Shown: positions 45,048-56,446 of the stretch, piece after piece | Position numbering within the stretch: position 1 is the stretch's first letter | Layout of the letters: each line of letters begins with the position of its first letter | Assembly: GCF_040581485.1 (NCBI RefSeq) | Contig: NC_090128.1 | Location: 16,070,931 to 16,134,930, forward strand | DNA: 64,000 bases | From: Linepithema humile | Taxonomy: Eukaryota; Arthropoda; Insecta; Hymenoptera; Formicidae | Reading direction: 5' to 3' | Notes under the pieces: model-generated | What the model saw: the letters and a program-made list of their open reading frames with translations, nothing else | Databases searched by the model: none | Told to the model about the DNA's origin: nothing | Translations under genes and position numbers: made by a program

Positions 45048-45239
45048 TTCGCCAAATCCTTTCGGAAAATTCTTAACGGTTACGAAATATGGATAAAAAA
45101 TATATTGAATATAACAGAGATATTTATCTTCCTTCCATCCTGTCAGTATACGTCAGCTAAACGTCTGCACGCTTAATTACACTTTTAGAACCATTTTGCA
45201 CTTTGTTTTTCCTGGGGGTCGATTGTAGCTGAGTTCCGT
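45048..45239. other. ALG5 upstream region
   Basis: A short unique stretch that should contain the ALG5 leader and promoter before repeat-rich sequence begins. No element was recognised. Confidence 0.4.
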
Positions 45240-45273
45240 AATGGCCGGTTTATGGCCGGTTTATGCTTCGGTC

Positions 45274-45603
45274 TTAAGCCGAGAGCACAAGCTTTTACAT
45301 AAAGCATAACGCATAAGCATAAGGAAATTGATTGGTCTATATATAAGCATAAGCAAATGCATAAGGAAATGGACCAATCAATTTCCTTATGCTTATGCGT
45401 TATGCTTTATGCAAAAGTCTGTGCTCCGGCCATTAGTCTTAAGCCGAGAGCACAAGCTTTTACATAAAGCATAACGCATAAGCATAAGGAAATTGATTGG
45501 TCTATATATAAGCATAAGCAAATGCATAAGGAAATGGACCAATCAATTTCCTTATGCTTATGCGTTATGCTTTATGCAAAAGTCTGTGCTCCGGCCATTA
45601 GTC
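45274..45603. repeat. Tandem pair of family K hairpin MITEs (165-bp unit)
   Basis: Two nearly identical 165-bp units begin TTAAGCCGAGAGCACAAGCT at 45274 and 45439 and end GTGCTCCGGCCATTAGTC. Each unit is itself a hairpin. Tandem copies of a MITE, including the linker, suggest duplication after insertion and not two independent insertions. Confidence 0.85.
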
Positions 45604-45738
45604 TTAACTTAATCTTAAGGACTCGTTTATGCTTCCCTGGAAATTCGGACTACGCATGTGCAAATGTAACAAAACCTAACCTAACCTAACCACAAATTGT
45701 AATAGATCCCGGTGCTGCAAATTATAGTGAATGTTAAA

Positions 45739-46071
45739 ATGAATCGTCAGCGGCAAAAAACTTTAATGTTTGGAATGGCACTTTTGTTATCAAGTGCCTA
45801 TGCAGCATGTGTATTATTAAGAAATTAAAAAAAAAATAAAAGAAAACCACGGAGATACGCTGTTCGGCCACTGAATCGAAAAAGACACAAAACTGGTCAT
45901 TTCTTTTCTTTAATGAAAGATATGCTGAATACGATCAGGAACAATTTTTTAAATATACACGGATCGAAAACCATTATTTCGCGCGGTTTCGTGCTGCGTC
46001 GGACGTCAGACTTACCTCATTGGCCCGGCCTTAGGACATTAGGGACTAAAGTTAAAAGATGGGATCTTTCC
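45739..46071 (+). pseudogene. PIF/Harbinger (ALP1-like) transposase N-terminus, broken
   Basis: ATG at 45739 reads MNRQRQKTLMFGMALLLSSA and on to LLRN. It meets a TAA at 45823-45825 and resumes in frame as KRKPRRYAVRPLNRKRHKTG followed by HFFSLMKDM. Near 45925 the frame shifts to AEYDQEQFFKYTRIEN. The RRRY-VRP-NRKR, then G-F, then D-E-FFKYTRI order is the usual start of Harbinger/ALP1-like transposases. The DDE catalytic region is absent, so it is a non-functional remnant. Confidence 0.75.
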
Positions 46072-46089
46072 AAGATTAAGATTAAGACT

Positions 46090-46243
46090 AATAGCGTTTT
46101 CGATTATACAGGATTTGAACGACCCAGGGTTGGTTAATGACGTCATTGCAACCTCTCCACCAATGAAAGACTTGCATTTATAGTAAAATAGTGATTGATC
46201 AACCCTGGGTCGTTCAAATCCTGTATAATCGAAAACGCTATAA
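46090..46243. mobile_element. Hairpin MITE inside the Harbinger remnant
   Basis: ATAGCGTTTTCGATTATACA is mirrored by TGTATAATCGAAAACGCTAT. The inner arm GGATTTGAACGACCCAGGGT is perfect. The loop carries AATGACGTCATTGCAACC. Confidence 0.78.
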
Positions 46244-46246
46244 GAT

Positions 46247-46574
46247 TAATGGCCGGAGCACAGACTTTTGCATAAAGCATAACGCATAAGCATAAGGAAA
46301 TTGATTGGTCCATTTCCTTATGCATTTGCTTATGCTTATATATAGACCAATCAATTTCCTTATGCTTATGCGTTATGCTTTATGTAAAAGCTTGTGCTCT
46401 CGGCTTAAGACTAAAGCCGAGAGCACAAGCTTTTACATAAAGCATAACGCATAAGCATAAGGAAATTGATTGGTCTATATATAAGCATAAGCAAATGCAT
46501 AAGGAAATGGACCAATCAATTTCCTTATGCTTATGCGTTATGCTTTATGTAAAAGTCTGTGCTCCGGCCTTAAG
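46247..46574. repeat. Two family K hairpin MITEs in head-to-head contact
   Basis: Copy 4 (46247-46408) runs from GGCCGGAGCACAG to GTGCTCTCGGCTTAAG. Copy 5 (46413-46574) runs in the opposite orientation from AAGCCGAGAGCACAAG to GTGCTCCGGCC. Together they form a palindrome of palindromes. Confidence 0.82.
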
Positions 46575-46684
46575 ACCGAAGCATAAACCAGCCATAAAGC
46601 GCTATGCGCGCATGTATCTATAGTATACGTCACGTATACTATAGATAGATAACGATTGGAGCGAATAGGAGCATGTTGGGGCCA

Positions 46685-47523
46685 CAGATGTCTATACTAG
46701 TACTAGATCGCTAACTTTAGGCTTTGACGTATGGAAAAACTGAGGCTGGCAGGATTTCCGGTTTCGGCCATGACACCCTACAACAAAATGGCCGCTCAAC
46801 AACTGCTCAACAACTGCTCAGCAACTGCTCAACAACTGCTCAACAACTGCTCAACAACTGCTCGGCATCTTTCAAGAATTTTTACAATATTATGAATTTG
46901 TATCACCACGCCGGGTATCACATGTGCATACGCACGTACAGATATAAGGCCATCACACACAAAATGACATAACTGCATATGCATAGCATAAGACCGTCTC
47001 GACCAATGAACATGCTATGTAAATCAATATGGCACCTTTATGCTAGATGTTCATTGGTCGAGACGGTCTTATGCTATGCATATGCAGTTATGTCATTTTG
47101 TGTGTGAGGGCCTATACACATTACACACGCATTGTCGCCATTTTGTTGTAGGGTGTCATGGCCGAAACCGGAAATCCTGCCGGCCTCAGCTCTTTTGACG
47201 AAGTTAGCGATCTGTGGCAATCATCGCAACTAACTTTACCGATAAAGATGGAATTTTGTTTGCCGATATTGAGTTGCGATTAGCAACAAATATTTATTGA
47301 TTAATTGCCATAGAAATAGTTTATTGAATCACTATAACAACATTAGTATTTTGTTAAACATTTTTATTTGTTAATCACTCACTCTTCATCTGTACATGAT
47401 TACATTAACATCAAGTTAAAATATAAAAACATTAAAATACAATTTGATCTTTTTATTATCGTATGTAGTAGTTCTCATTTTAACCGCTACAGATCTAGTA
47501 CTAGTATAGACATCTGTGGTTGG
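46685..47523. mobile_element. Inverted-repeat element with nested hairpin and 11-bp minisatellite
   Basis: Ends ACAGATGTCTATACTAGTAC and its complement (to 47520) enclose arms with CAGGATTTCCGGTTTCGGCC / GGCCGAAACCGGAAATCCTG. Inside are (GCTCAACAACT)n at about 46793-46862 and a hairpin at 46948-47110 (ATGACATAACTGCATATGCA). Non-coding. Confidence 0.78.
46793..46862. repeat. 11-bp minisatellite GCTCAACAACT
   Basis: About six tandem copies with one GCAACT variant, within the inverted-repeat element. Confidence 0.9.
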
Positions 47524-47603
47524 GGCATGCGACGCGAACAAACCTTATAAGTTATATATGGCCGTATGGTGGCAAGATCTATAGAGAGAAGGTTACCTCA
47601 GGC

Positions 47604-47866
47604 AAACCGGTTGTTGGCGAGGGACGATGAAGTAAGGGGGGAGCTAGAACAGCTTGTAGGCGAGGGGCGACGAAGTAAGGGGGGAGTTAGAAACAAACCG
47701 GTTGTGGGCGAAGGACGATGAAGTAAGGGGGGAGCTAGAACAGCTTGTAGGTGAGGGGCGACGAAGTAAGGGGGGAGTTAGAAACAGCTTGTTGGCGAGA
47801 GGCGACGAAGTAAGGGGAGAGCTAGAAACAGCTTGTAGGCGAGGGGCGACGAAGGAAGGGGAGAGC
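47604..47866. repeat. Minisatellite, about 45-bp unit, left fold-back arm
   Basis: Variants of GGCGAGGGGCGACGAAGTAA followed by GGGGGGAGCTAGAACAGCTTG are repeated about six times. G-rich, and not matched in the right arm. Confidence 0.85.
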
Positions 47867-48702
47867 ATAATGATCTCATCGTCAAACAGTAGCTGTCTCT
47901 CTCGCACGCTTTAGTGTTTTCTCTCTCGCTCCTTTAATGTAGAAATGCTTTGAGTTTTTATCGAAAAAATACTTTTATTTTGTAAAATATTGATAGCACT
48001 GGAAATTGCGTAATAAAAATTGAAAAGTAAATTAGAAAGGCGCTATAAATTACATATATTGCAAATTATAGCGCTAGATATTTAACGTTTATAATGTTAA
48101 ATATCGCTGCAACAGATGCATTTGTAATACAAATTGCTTTGTACTCGTATTTAGACTGTAATATCAATGAAAATAAAATATAATTTGGGGATATACACAA
48201 AAAACATCATTTGTAAAGTAGTAAAATAAAAGAAAAAATAGTACATATTTAAAAATTATTTTTAAATTAATATTTACTGTTTATATGCATTATTTACAAA
48301 AGAAATACTATAAAGAAATTTATTTTTTATATTTAATTGTGAAAACCTCAAAAATTGTCAAGAAATTGTAACTGAAATTCATAAATGTAAGTACAATTCT
48401 AGGATAATATAAAAAGCATCATACACAAATTTATTATGATACAAACTTAAATAATGAAATTGTAATATATGTTTCAACATTGCAAATGTGAATATTTATA
48501 TGATAAAATTTACAAAGTGTTAACAATTTTCAAATATTTGCTAATAAAATATTATTGAAATGTTTCTGTTGAAATCTTAAAATAATTCTTTAAAACAAAT
48601 ATGATGGGGTATATATTAGGCATCATTAAATATGCGGCAACATTGTGATTATAAAATTTTATAAGTATCTATAATAAAAATTAAGTATAATAAATATAAT
48701 AA

Positions 48703-48899
48703 GTATATAAGTATAATAATAAAATTTTTATAAGTATCTATAATAATAAAAATACATATATGTTGTATTAATCTGTTAATATAAAAAAATTATTAATTAA
48801 TTTAACGGAAATAAATTTCTTTATATTAACAGATTAATACAACATATATGTATTTTTATTATTATAGATACTTATAAAAATTTTATTATTATACTTATA
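48703..48899. repeat. Near-perfect AT-rich hairpin adjoining the Penelope element
   Basis: TAAGTATAATAATAAAATTT and the following arm through ACATATATGTTGTATTAATC mirror the right half ending AAATTTTATTATTATACTTA. It lies directly 5' of the truncated Penelope reading frame. Confidence 0.75.
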
Positions 48900-48906
48900 T
48901 ACACCC

Positions 48907-49347
48907 ATGGGCTCCCCATTGTCACCTGTTTTGGCCGACATTGTTATGCAAGACTTAGAGGAGGAGACGATTGGTCGGTTAATTTGTAATCTGAGGTTTT
49001 ACTACAGATATGTGGACGACATTTTATTGGCGGCGAATGGGGATGAATTGGAGAATATTCTTAGCGGTTTTAATTCAATACATGAGAGACTAAATTTTAC
49101 CTTAGAAACTAGTACAGACAACCAAATTAGCTTTTTAAATGTTTTAATTATTAACGATAATAACAGACTCATTTTTGATATATACCATAAACCTACTTTC
49201 TCAGGGAGATATCTAAATTTCCATTCCCAACATCCGTTGATACATAAAAAGGGTGTCATCATAAATCTAGTGGATAAAATTTTTCGGCTATCACATCCTA
49301 AATTTCAGCAAAAAAATTTAAAACACAATTTCGATTTTGCTAAATAA
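48907..49347 (+). pseudogene. Penelope-like reverse transcriptase, C-terminal part
   Basis: Starts at RT block 4 (MGSPLSPVLADIVMQDLEEE) and includes the catalytic YRYVDDILLAANG (YVDD) and SFLNVLI / YHKPTFSGRYLNFHSQHP, the Penelope-specific thumb motifs. Fingers and early palm are missing. The frame stops at 49345-49347 and continues in another frame as the endonuclease, so it is inactive. Confidence 0.88.
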
Positions 49348-49936
49348 TTGCTACCCTTTAGAATTTATTTTTTCTACTATTAATAAAAGGATTCAATTCT
49401 TACTACATAATAATAAAAATAATACATCTCAATTTAAAGAGGGAGGAACCAAATTTTTCATAATTCCATATGTCAACAATATATCCGAAAAACTTACGTC
49501 AGTTACTAAAAAATACAATTTTAATACTGCCTACTATTGCAATAATCGATTAGACAAATTTATAAAAACTGGCAAAGACATCCTTGATCCTATGCAACAA
49601 AGCGGAGTTGTCTATAAAATTTCGTGCCATGATTGTGATGCCTCTTATGTGGGCCAAACAAAGAGACAACTTCGAACTAGAATCAAAGAGCATCGCAGTG
49701 ACATCGATAAAAGATCTGGTTCTCCTTCTACCATTTCGAGCCACAGATTAGAGCACAATCATGATTTTAAATGGGATCAAATCGAGGTTTTGGATAGAGA
49801 ACCATCTTATAGCAAGAGATTAATTTCAGAAATGTTACACATAAAAAAGCAACAGAATAGCCTTAATAAACAAAGTAACACGGAATTCCTTCCTAACTCT
49901 TACCTACCCATTCTTCGCAAATTTCCCTCCTTTTAG
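49337..49936 (+). pseudogene. Penelope-like GIY-YIG endonuclease part
   Basis: This frame continues the polyprotein after a frameshift near 49335 (LNNCYPLEFIFSTINKR). The GIY-YIG core reads GVVYKISCHDCDASYVGQTK, then RTRIKEH and later H and E residues in HRLEHNHDF and LDREP, with the CxxC pair usual for Penelope nucleases. The C-terminus ends LPILRKFPSF with TAG at 49934-49936. There is no independent ATG. Confidence 0.87.
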
Positions 49937-50720
49937 ACTCTCTCCAGATCCCCCTCCTTTTCTCCCCTCTTCCATATTCCTTCCTCCCCTCCTCTTTTCC
50001 TTTAATAGATCGGCTCCTTTTCCTTCTACCAAAAATCTTTTCTCACTTCAATTTCATCCTTCATTTACCTGACATATATCTGAATGGACATATCAAAAAG
50101 TTTTTATTTTATCCTTAAGGACTTCAATGTTCTAATCGGACACCATAACATTTTTATCAGACGTTTTAACATTTGGACTTTCTTATATTCAACTGGTTTT
50201 GAGGTTGAAGGTAAATATTGCTCTGTTTTTCTTTCATTTTATATGACTAACGGTTTTCTATTCATGTGTTGGGTTAAAATCGTTTCACATTTTTATAATA
50301 GTCTTTATTTTTATTTCTTTTATTCATCTTTCTCATAGATTGACCGATCATTTGTCTGCTTTTCATTATTTGCAATCTGTTAAGCATAAGGAAAAGAAAG
50401 AAAAAAGAAGAATGTCTTTTGAGCGTTGCTGTGCATGTCGCATACTAGGACAGCTTGATTTATATATGTTCGAACTTGGAGACACATTTACTGCAACATT
50501 TTATTATTTATAACATGGACATTCAAGTAAGATCTCTTAACCTGCATTTCTTATACGACGACTTTGCGTTGCAGTATTAATTTATTACTATTTATTTTAT
50601 TTTATATTATAATGAGCGTTCAAATTATCCAACCGATATACGTTAGCCTTGCGGAGCATATTTGTTTTTATTCTTTCATGTTTCCTCTATAACGATTGTT
50701 TACTTTCTATTATATTATCA

Positions 50721-50752
50721 CTGAAGATGGTCGAAATAAATGTGCCGAAACG
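50721..50752 (+). ncRNA. Hammerhead-ribozyme-like motif in Penelope tail
   Basis: CTGAAGA (CUGANGA core), a short stem-loop GGTC...GTGCC, then GAAA and the palindrome AAACGTTT, in the order of the minimal hammerheads known from Penelope-like elements. Stem III would be very short, and stem I could not be verified by eye. Confidence 0.5.
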
Positions 50753-51693
50753 TTTGAATTAATAATTTAGTTAATTATTATTTTTTGAGCATCTAACACC
50801 TGGCTCTGGGTCTACATAGCTAATTTACATTTTAATAATTTTTTATACTTATATACTTATTATATTTATTATACTTAATTTTTATTATAGATACTTATAA
50901 AATTTTATAATCACAATGTTGCCGTATATTTAATGATCCCTAATATATACCCCATCATATTTGTTTTAAAGAATTATTTTAAGATTTTAACAGAAACATT
51001 TTAATAATATTTTATTAGCAAATATTTGAAAATTGTTAACACTTTGTAAATTTTATCATATAAATATTCACACTTGCAATGTTGAAACATATATTACAAT
51101 TTCATTATTTAAGTTTGTATCATAATAAATTTGTGTATGATGCTTTTTATATTATCCTAGAATTGTACTTACATTTATGAATTTCAGTTACAATTTCTTG
51201 ACAATTTTTTAGGTTTTCACAATTAAATATAAAAAATAAATTTCTTTATAGTATTTCTTTTGTAAATAATGCATATAAACAGTAAATATTAATTTAAAAA
51301 TAATTTTTAAATATGTACTATTTTTTCTTTTATTTTACTACTTTACAAATGATGTTTTTTGTGTATATCCCCAAATTATATTTTATTTTCATTGATATTA
51401 CAGTCTAAATACGAGTACAAAGCAATTTGTATTACAAATGCATCTGTTGCAGCGATATTTAACATTATAAACGTTAAATATCTAGCGCTATAATTTGCAA
51501 TATATGTAATTTATAGCGCCTTTCTAATTTACTTTTCAATTTTTATTACGCAATTTCCAGTGCTATCAATATTTTACAAAATAAAAATATTTTTTTGATA
51601 AAAACTCAAAGCATTTCTATATTAAAGGAGCGAGAGAGAAAACACTAAAGCGTGCGAGAGAGACAGCTACTGTTTGACAATGAAATCATCATT

Positions 51694-51812
51694 GCCCCTC
51701 TTGCCGCTCGCCCCGCTCAGCATTTGCCCCTCTTGCCGCTCGCCCCGCTCAGCATTTGCCCCTCTTGCCACTCGCCCCGCACAGCATTAGCCCCTCTTGC
51801 CCCTCGTCCCTC
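51694..51812. repeat. Minisatellite, about 32-bp unit, right fold-back arm
   Basis: GCCCCTCTTGCCGCTCGCCC followed by CGCTCAGCATTT is repeated about four times. It occupies the place of, but is unlike, the left-arm minisatellite. Confidence 0.85.
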
Positions 51813-51857
51813 TTTGCGCATGAGGTAACCTTCTCTCTATAGATCTTGGTATGGTGG

Positions 51858-52277
51858 AGAGCGTTGTTTCCATTGAACCATTAACTAAGCGAAGAAGAAA
51901 AAGAAGAAGCTATGTAACATATTGAAGAGAGCGTTGAAGGAGTGGAGATAGTTCCATTATGGGAAGAGACAGTTTAATATTGAAGTTTAATCATAGATAT
52001 ATATAACTAGATCCAGCATGCATGTTTGGCAGAACGGACAAAGAGGCAAAACATAGGGGAAGATTTCTTTCTTTGTCTGCGCAGGTAGGATGCACAGTCG
52101 CTATTGACAGCGATTGTGACAGCCATGTGACGGCCGTTAGGCTTCTTTCAATATCCACACGCACTGCACGTCTTTATTTTTTAACATATTTATATATATG
52201 GTATAATAATAGGGTATAATGTTCGTACACATAACACGTAACCATTGAAATATATACCATACTGGAACGAGCACGCC
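51858..52277. other. Spacer between fold-back and mariner elements
   Basis: Unique-looking sequence of mixed composition with a purine-rich AAGAAGAAAAAGAAGAAG patch. No gene was recognised. Confidence 0.4.
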
Positions 52278-54330
52278 TTTGTTTTCGGCGGACACACAAT
52301 ACGTGTTTACTCGACGGTAGCAAGCAGTCGACTGATTTCATTGGTAATGTGTTGTAACATAACATGGTGTGTCGAATGTGAACGTACGATGGCTTGAAGC
52401 CTCAGAACGTGCGCAATAAAAAAATTAAAATATTAATTAATGTAATTTATATTAACATAATTGATTGAAAAATATTGCAAAAACGCAAGTTATTCATTAC
52501 TTATTAAAAATCGAAACAAATCAATTTTCTTAAGTATTTTATTTAATTTTGGTTTTTAATCATTTGCGAACTTTGAGAGAATATTCTTTGAAATTAAATA
52601 TTTGGTTGCCCTGAAAAGGGTAGATTATTTTTTTCTCTTGGAAGAGCTTTCTTTATAAAAGGTGTTCAAAGTGACCACCGTCCATTGTGACACAAGCTCT
52701 CATGCGTCTCAATAAATTTGTTTGAGTCTTTTCCAGAATATCACTATCGATGGACCAAATGGCATAATGGAGTTTGTTATTTAAATCTTTGACATCTTCG
52801 GGAAGCTTTCTGTAAATTATTTCTTTACAATGTCCCCACAAGAAAAAATTCTTCAATTACTAGAAGCATTATCACAACAATATGGCATACACAAACGAAG
52901 AATATTATGACATGCTGATGGCACTTGGTGAGTGCCAGGGACAGCATTATGTTGCTGCAAGACAATATGAAGAATTATACCCAAATCGAGCAAAACATCC
53001 GTCGGCCAACGTCATACTTAGGGCAGCTCAACGATTGTACGAGAGTGGAAGCGTCTTATTGAATAAAAAAGACTGCGGTAGAGAACGCAACGCAAGAAAC
53101 GTGCAAAATGTGGAGACAATTCTTCGTGCTGTCGAACAAGAGCCTGAAACTAGTATTTGAGTCATTGCTCGAGAGCACGATCTGTCTTACTCCACAGTAC
53201 AGAGGATTATGATAGAAGAAAAATTGCACGCTTATCATTATTGCCGCGTGCAAAATTTACGAGAAGAAGACTATCCTCGAAGAAAGACGTTTTGTGAGAA
53301 TTTTTTGAGAAGAGTAGACGAAGATCCAGAATTTCCGTCTCGTGTGATATTCAGCGATGAATCGCTATTCACACGAGAAGGAATTTTTAATTCTCACAAC
53401 ATGCATGTATGGAGCGATGAGAATCCTCGAGTCACTCGACTCCGAAATTTTCAAGTCCGATGGAAAATCAACGTCTGGGCAGGGATAATGGGCACGAACA
53501 TACTTGGTCCAATTATTCTGCCAGATATCTTAAATGGCGCATTGTATGAAGAATTTTTGGCAGAAAATATCCCAGATTTTTTGGAAGAAGTTCCATTAGC
53601 AGATAGGAATAAAATCATATTCCAACAAGACGGTGCTGGACCACACAATGCCAGAGTCGTTACGAATTACTTGAACGAGCAATTTCCTGGACGTTGGATG
53701 GGCCGGTATGGCCCAATATCTTGGCCCGCAAGATCCCCGGACCTTAATCCATTGGATTTTTTCTTGTGGGGACATTGTAAAGAAATAATTTACAAAAAGC
53801 TTCCCGAAGATGTCGAAGATTTAAATAACAAACTCCATTATACCATTTGGTCCATCGATAGTGATATTTTGGAAAAGACTCAAACAAATTTATTGAGACG
53901 CATGAGAGCTTGTGTCACAATGGACGGTGGTCACTTTGAACACCTTTTATAAAGAAAGCTCTTCCAAGAGAAAAAAATAATCTACCCTTTTCAGGGCAAC
54001 CAAATATTTTATTTCAAGAAATATTCTCTCAGTTTGCAAATTATTAAAAACCAAAATTAAATAAAATACTTAAGAAAATTGATTTGTTTCGATTTTTAAT
54101 AAATAATGAATAACTTGCGTTTTTGTAATATTTTTCAATCAATTATGTTAATATAAATTACATTAATTAATATTTTAATTTTTTAATTGCGCGCGTTCTG
54201 AGGCTTCAAGCCATCGTACGTTCACATTCGACACACCATGTTATGTTACACATAACCAATGAAATCAGTCGACTGCTTGCTACCGTCGAGCAAACATGTA
54301 TTGTGTCCGCCGAAAACACGTGTTTCTTTC
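52278..54330 (+). mobile_element. Mariner/Tc1-type element with about 570-bp inverted repeats
   Basis: Left (52278-52850) and right (53758-54330) arms are near-identical inverted repeats starting TTTTCGGCGGACACA-like and including TAGCAAGCAGTCGACTGATT and ATGGCTTGAAGCCTCAGAAC. The arms reach into the transposase gene, so the last 65 or so codons are present twice, once inverted at 52653-52856. The exact ends and target duplication are uncertain. Confidence 0.85.
52882..53952 (+). pseudogene. Mariner/Tc1-like transposase, one premature TGA
   Basis: A 356-codon DDE transposase intact except for TGA at 53158-53160 (codon 93), between PETSI and VIAREHDLSYSTVQRIM. The N-terminus is a helix-turn-helix region (MAYTNEEYYDMLMALGECQG), followed by a second HTH (SYSTVQRI). 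The catalytic triad is D159 in IFSDES, D250 in FQQDGAGPHN and D287 in RSPDLNPLDFFLWG, with 36 residues between the last two. The C-terminus ends MDGGHFEHLL. A CGA-to-TGA transition would explain the stop, consistent with recent inactivation. Confidence 0.88.
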
Positions 54331-54483
54331 TTCGAGTAATTCTCATGCGCCAAGTGATCATTAAATAAATTCCTCGTTTTATCGATGAAGTTAGTGAACA
54401 GAGTGTGTAAATGTGTTGTGTTTTGAAACGTGAAACGTGAACGAAAGGAAAAATTTTTTCTCGATATGGATCTGTTTCATCGC

Positions 54484-55322
<839 letters not shown>

Positions 55323-55569
55323 GTATACGTATTTGTGTATCGTGAGTGTCAGCTGATCGTAGCGGGCGCTTCACGTAAACACCCGCGTGTAACGGTGAGT
55401 TGCGCCGCCCTTGCTTGTTTCTTGTACTCGACTCACGATACGCTTACTATTTTTTTTTATAATTTAAAAATTAAGCTGCGCACAAACTTTTGCAAAAGGA
55501 AAAGTTGTCTCAGAATATGCTCAGGAATATGTCCCTTTAAGGACATACGGTTATTTTGAATCACCCTGT

Positions 55570-56172
55570 ATACTTCTTACAAAAAAATATGATATTAGGA
55601 AATGGCACCAAGTGGGACTAAAGAACTATGAAAAAACTTCTACACTATTTCTATAAAACTCTTCTATAAAACTCTTCTATAAAATTCTTGTACATAAAGC
55701 TGTCGTATATATAATTAATTATATTATATACTATATTTTATCATATTTTACATATATTATACTATATATACTATATACATTATTAGATATACTATATATA
55801 TTATAAAAAAATAAAAAAAGTATTTAAAAAATAAAAATATTTATTAAAAAACGCAAAAAAACTTGGCGCTGCTACAGTAAACTACATGTTAATTTTATTA
55901 CTTTGAGGTGTAGCAGCGCCAAGTTTTTTTGCGTTTTTAAATAAATATTTTTATTTTTTAAATATTTTTTTTATTTTTTTATAATATATATAGTATAGTA
56001 TATGTAACATATGATAAAATATAGTATATAATATAATTAATTATATATACGACAGCTTTATGTACAAGAGTTTTATAGAAGAGTTTTATAGAAATAGTGT
56101 ACAAGTTTTTTCATAGTTCTTTAGTCCCACTTGGTGCCATTTCCTGATATCATATTTTTTTGTAAGAAATAT
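55570..56172. mobile_element. Palindromic element (about 600 bp)
   Basis: TTCTTACAAAAAAATATGAT and the block AAATGGCACCAAGTGGGACT are mirrored by AGTCCCACTTGGTGCCATTT near 56125. The inner arm AAAAAACTTGGCGCTGCTAC mirrors GTAGCAGCGCCAAGTTTTTT. The loop is about 35 bp. Non-coding. Confidence 0.8.
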
Positions 56173-56446
56173 ATAGGATAACTTTTTTTGAAAATTTTAA
56201 TATATACGACAGGTTTTATTGAAAGGTTTAATATATACGACAATTTTTTTGAAAAGTAAATCAATACTGTTTTGTTTTAGTTATGACAAGAGCGTGTACT
56301 TGGCGCCTTTTTTTTACCTTTTTTTAAAAAAGGTAATTTTTTGATAGATATTTCTTTTTTTTAATAATATATATACAACAGTTTTTTTAAATTTAATATA
56401 TACAATTTTTTTGAAAGGTAAAACACTGTTTTGTTTTGATTGTCAT

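Larger units (their letters stand above)
45240..46600. mobile_element. Decayed PIF/Harbinger element loaded with family K MITEs
   Basis: TTTATGGCCGGTTTATGCTT followed by CGGTCTTAA on the left is mirrored by TTAAGACCGAAGCATAAACC and AGCCATAAA on the right. Between them lie four family K hairpins, one further hairpin (46090-46243) and a broken Harbinger transposase start (45739-46071). The outer boundaries are provisional. Confidence 0.6.
48903..50830 (+). mobile_element. Penelope-like retroelement, 5'-truncated
   Basis: Contains the distal half of a reverse transcriptase, a GIY-YIG endonuclease in a shifted frame, and a tail with hammerhead-like core motifs (50721-50750) in the GAAACGTTTG context typical of Penelope-like elements. 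It begins abruptly inside the RT domain and sits in the middle of the fold-back element. Confidence 0.88.
47573..51848. mobile_element. Mutator-like fold-back element with 9-bp target duplication
   Basis: Termini CAAGATCTATAGAGAGAAGG and its complement CCTTCTCTCTATAGATCTTG are flanked by the exact 9-bp repeat GTATGGTGG (47564-47572 and 51849-51857). Inverted arms of roughly 1.0-1.3 kb match through CGAGAGAGAAAACACTAAAG and AATTTGTATTACAAATGCAT. A 9-bp duplication and long inverted repeats fit Mutator-like (MULE) elements. No MULE transposase is present. The centre holds a Penelope-like element. Each arm carries its own minisatellite. Confidence 0.78.

Noticed and set aside
45672..45692. Short CCTAA repeats like the insect telomere repeat TTAGG
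   Set aside because: Only about four units. Too short to call an interstitial telomere array. A shorter example near 58595 suggests ordinary simple sequence.
50084..50338. 84-codon frame in the Penelope 3' region
   Set aside because: It is downstream of the endonuclease stop in untranslated tail sequence and shows no domain.
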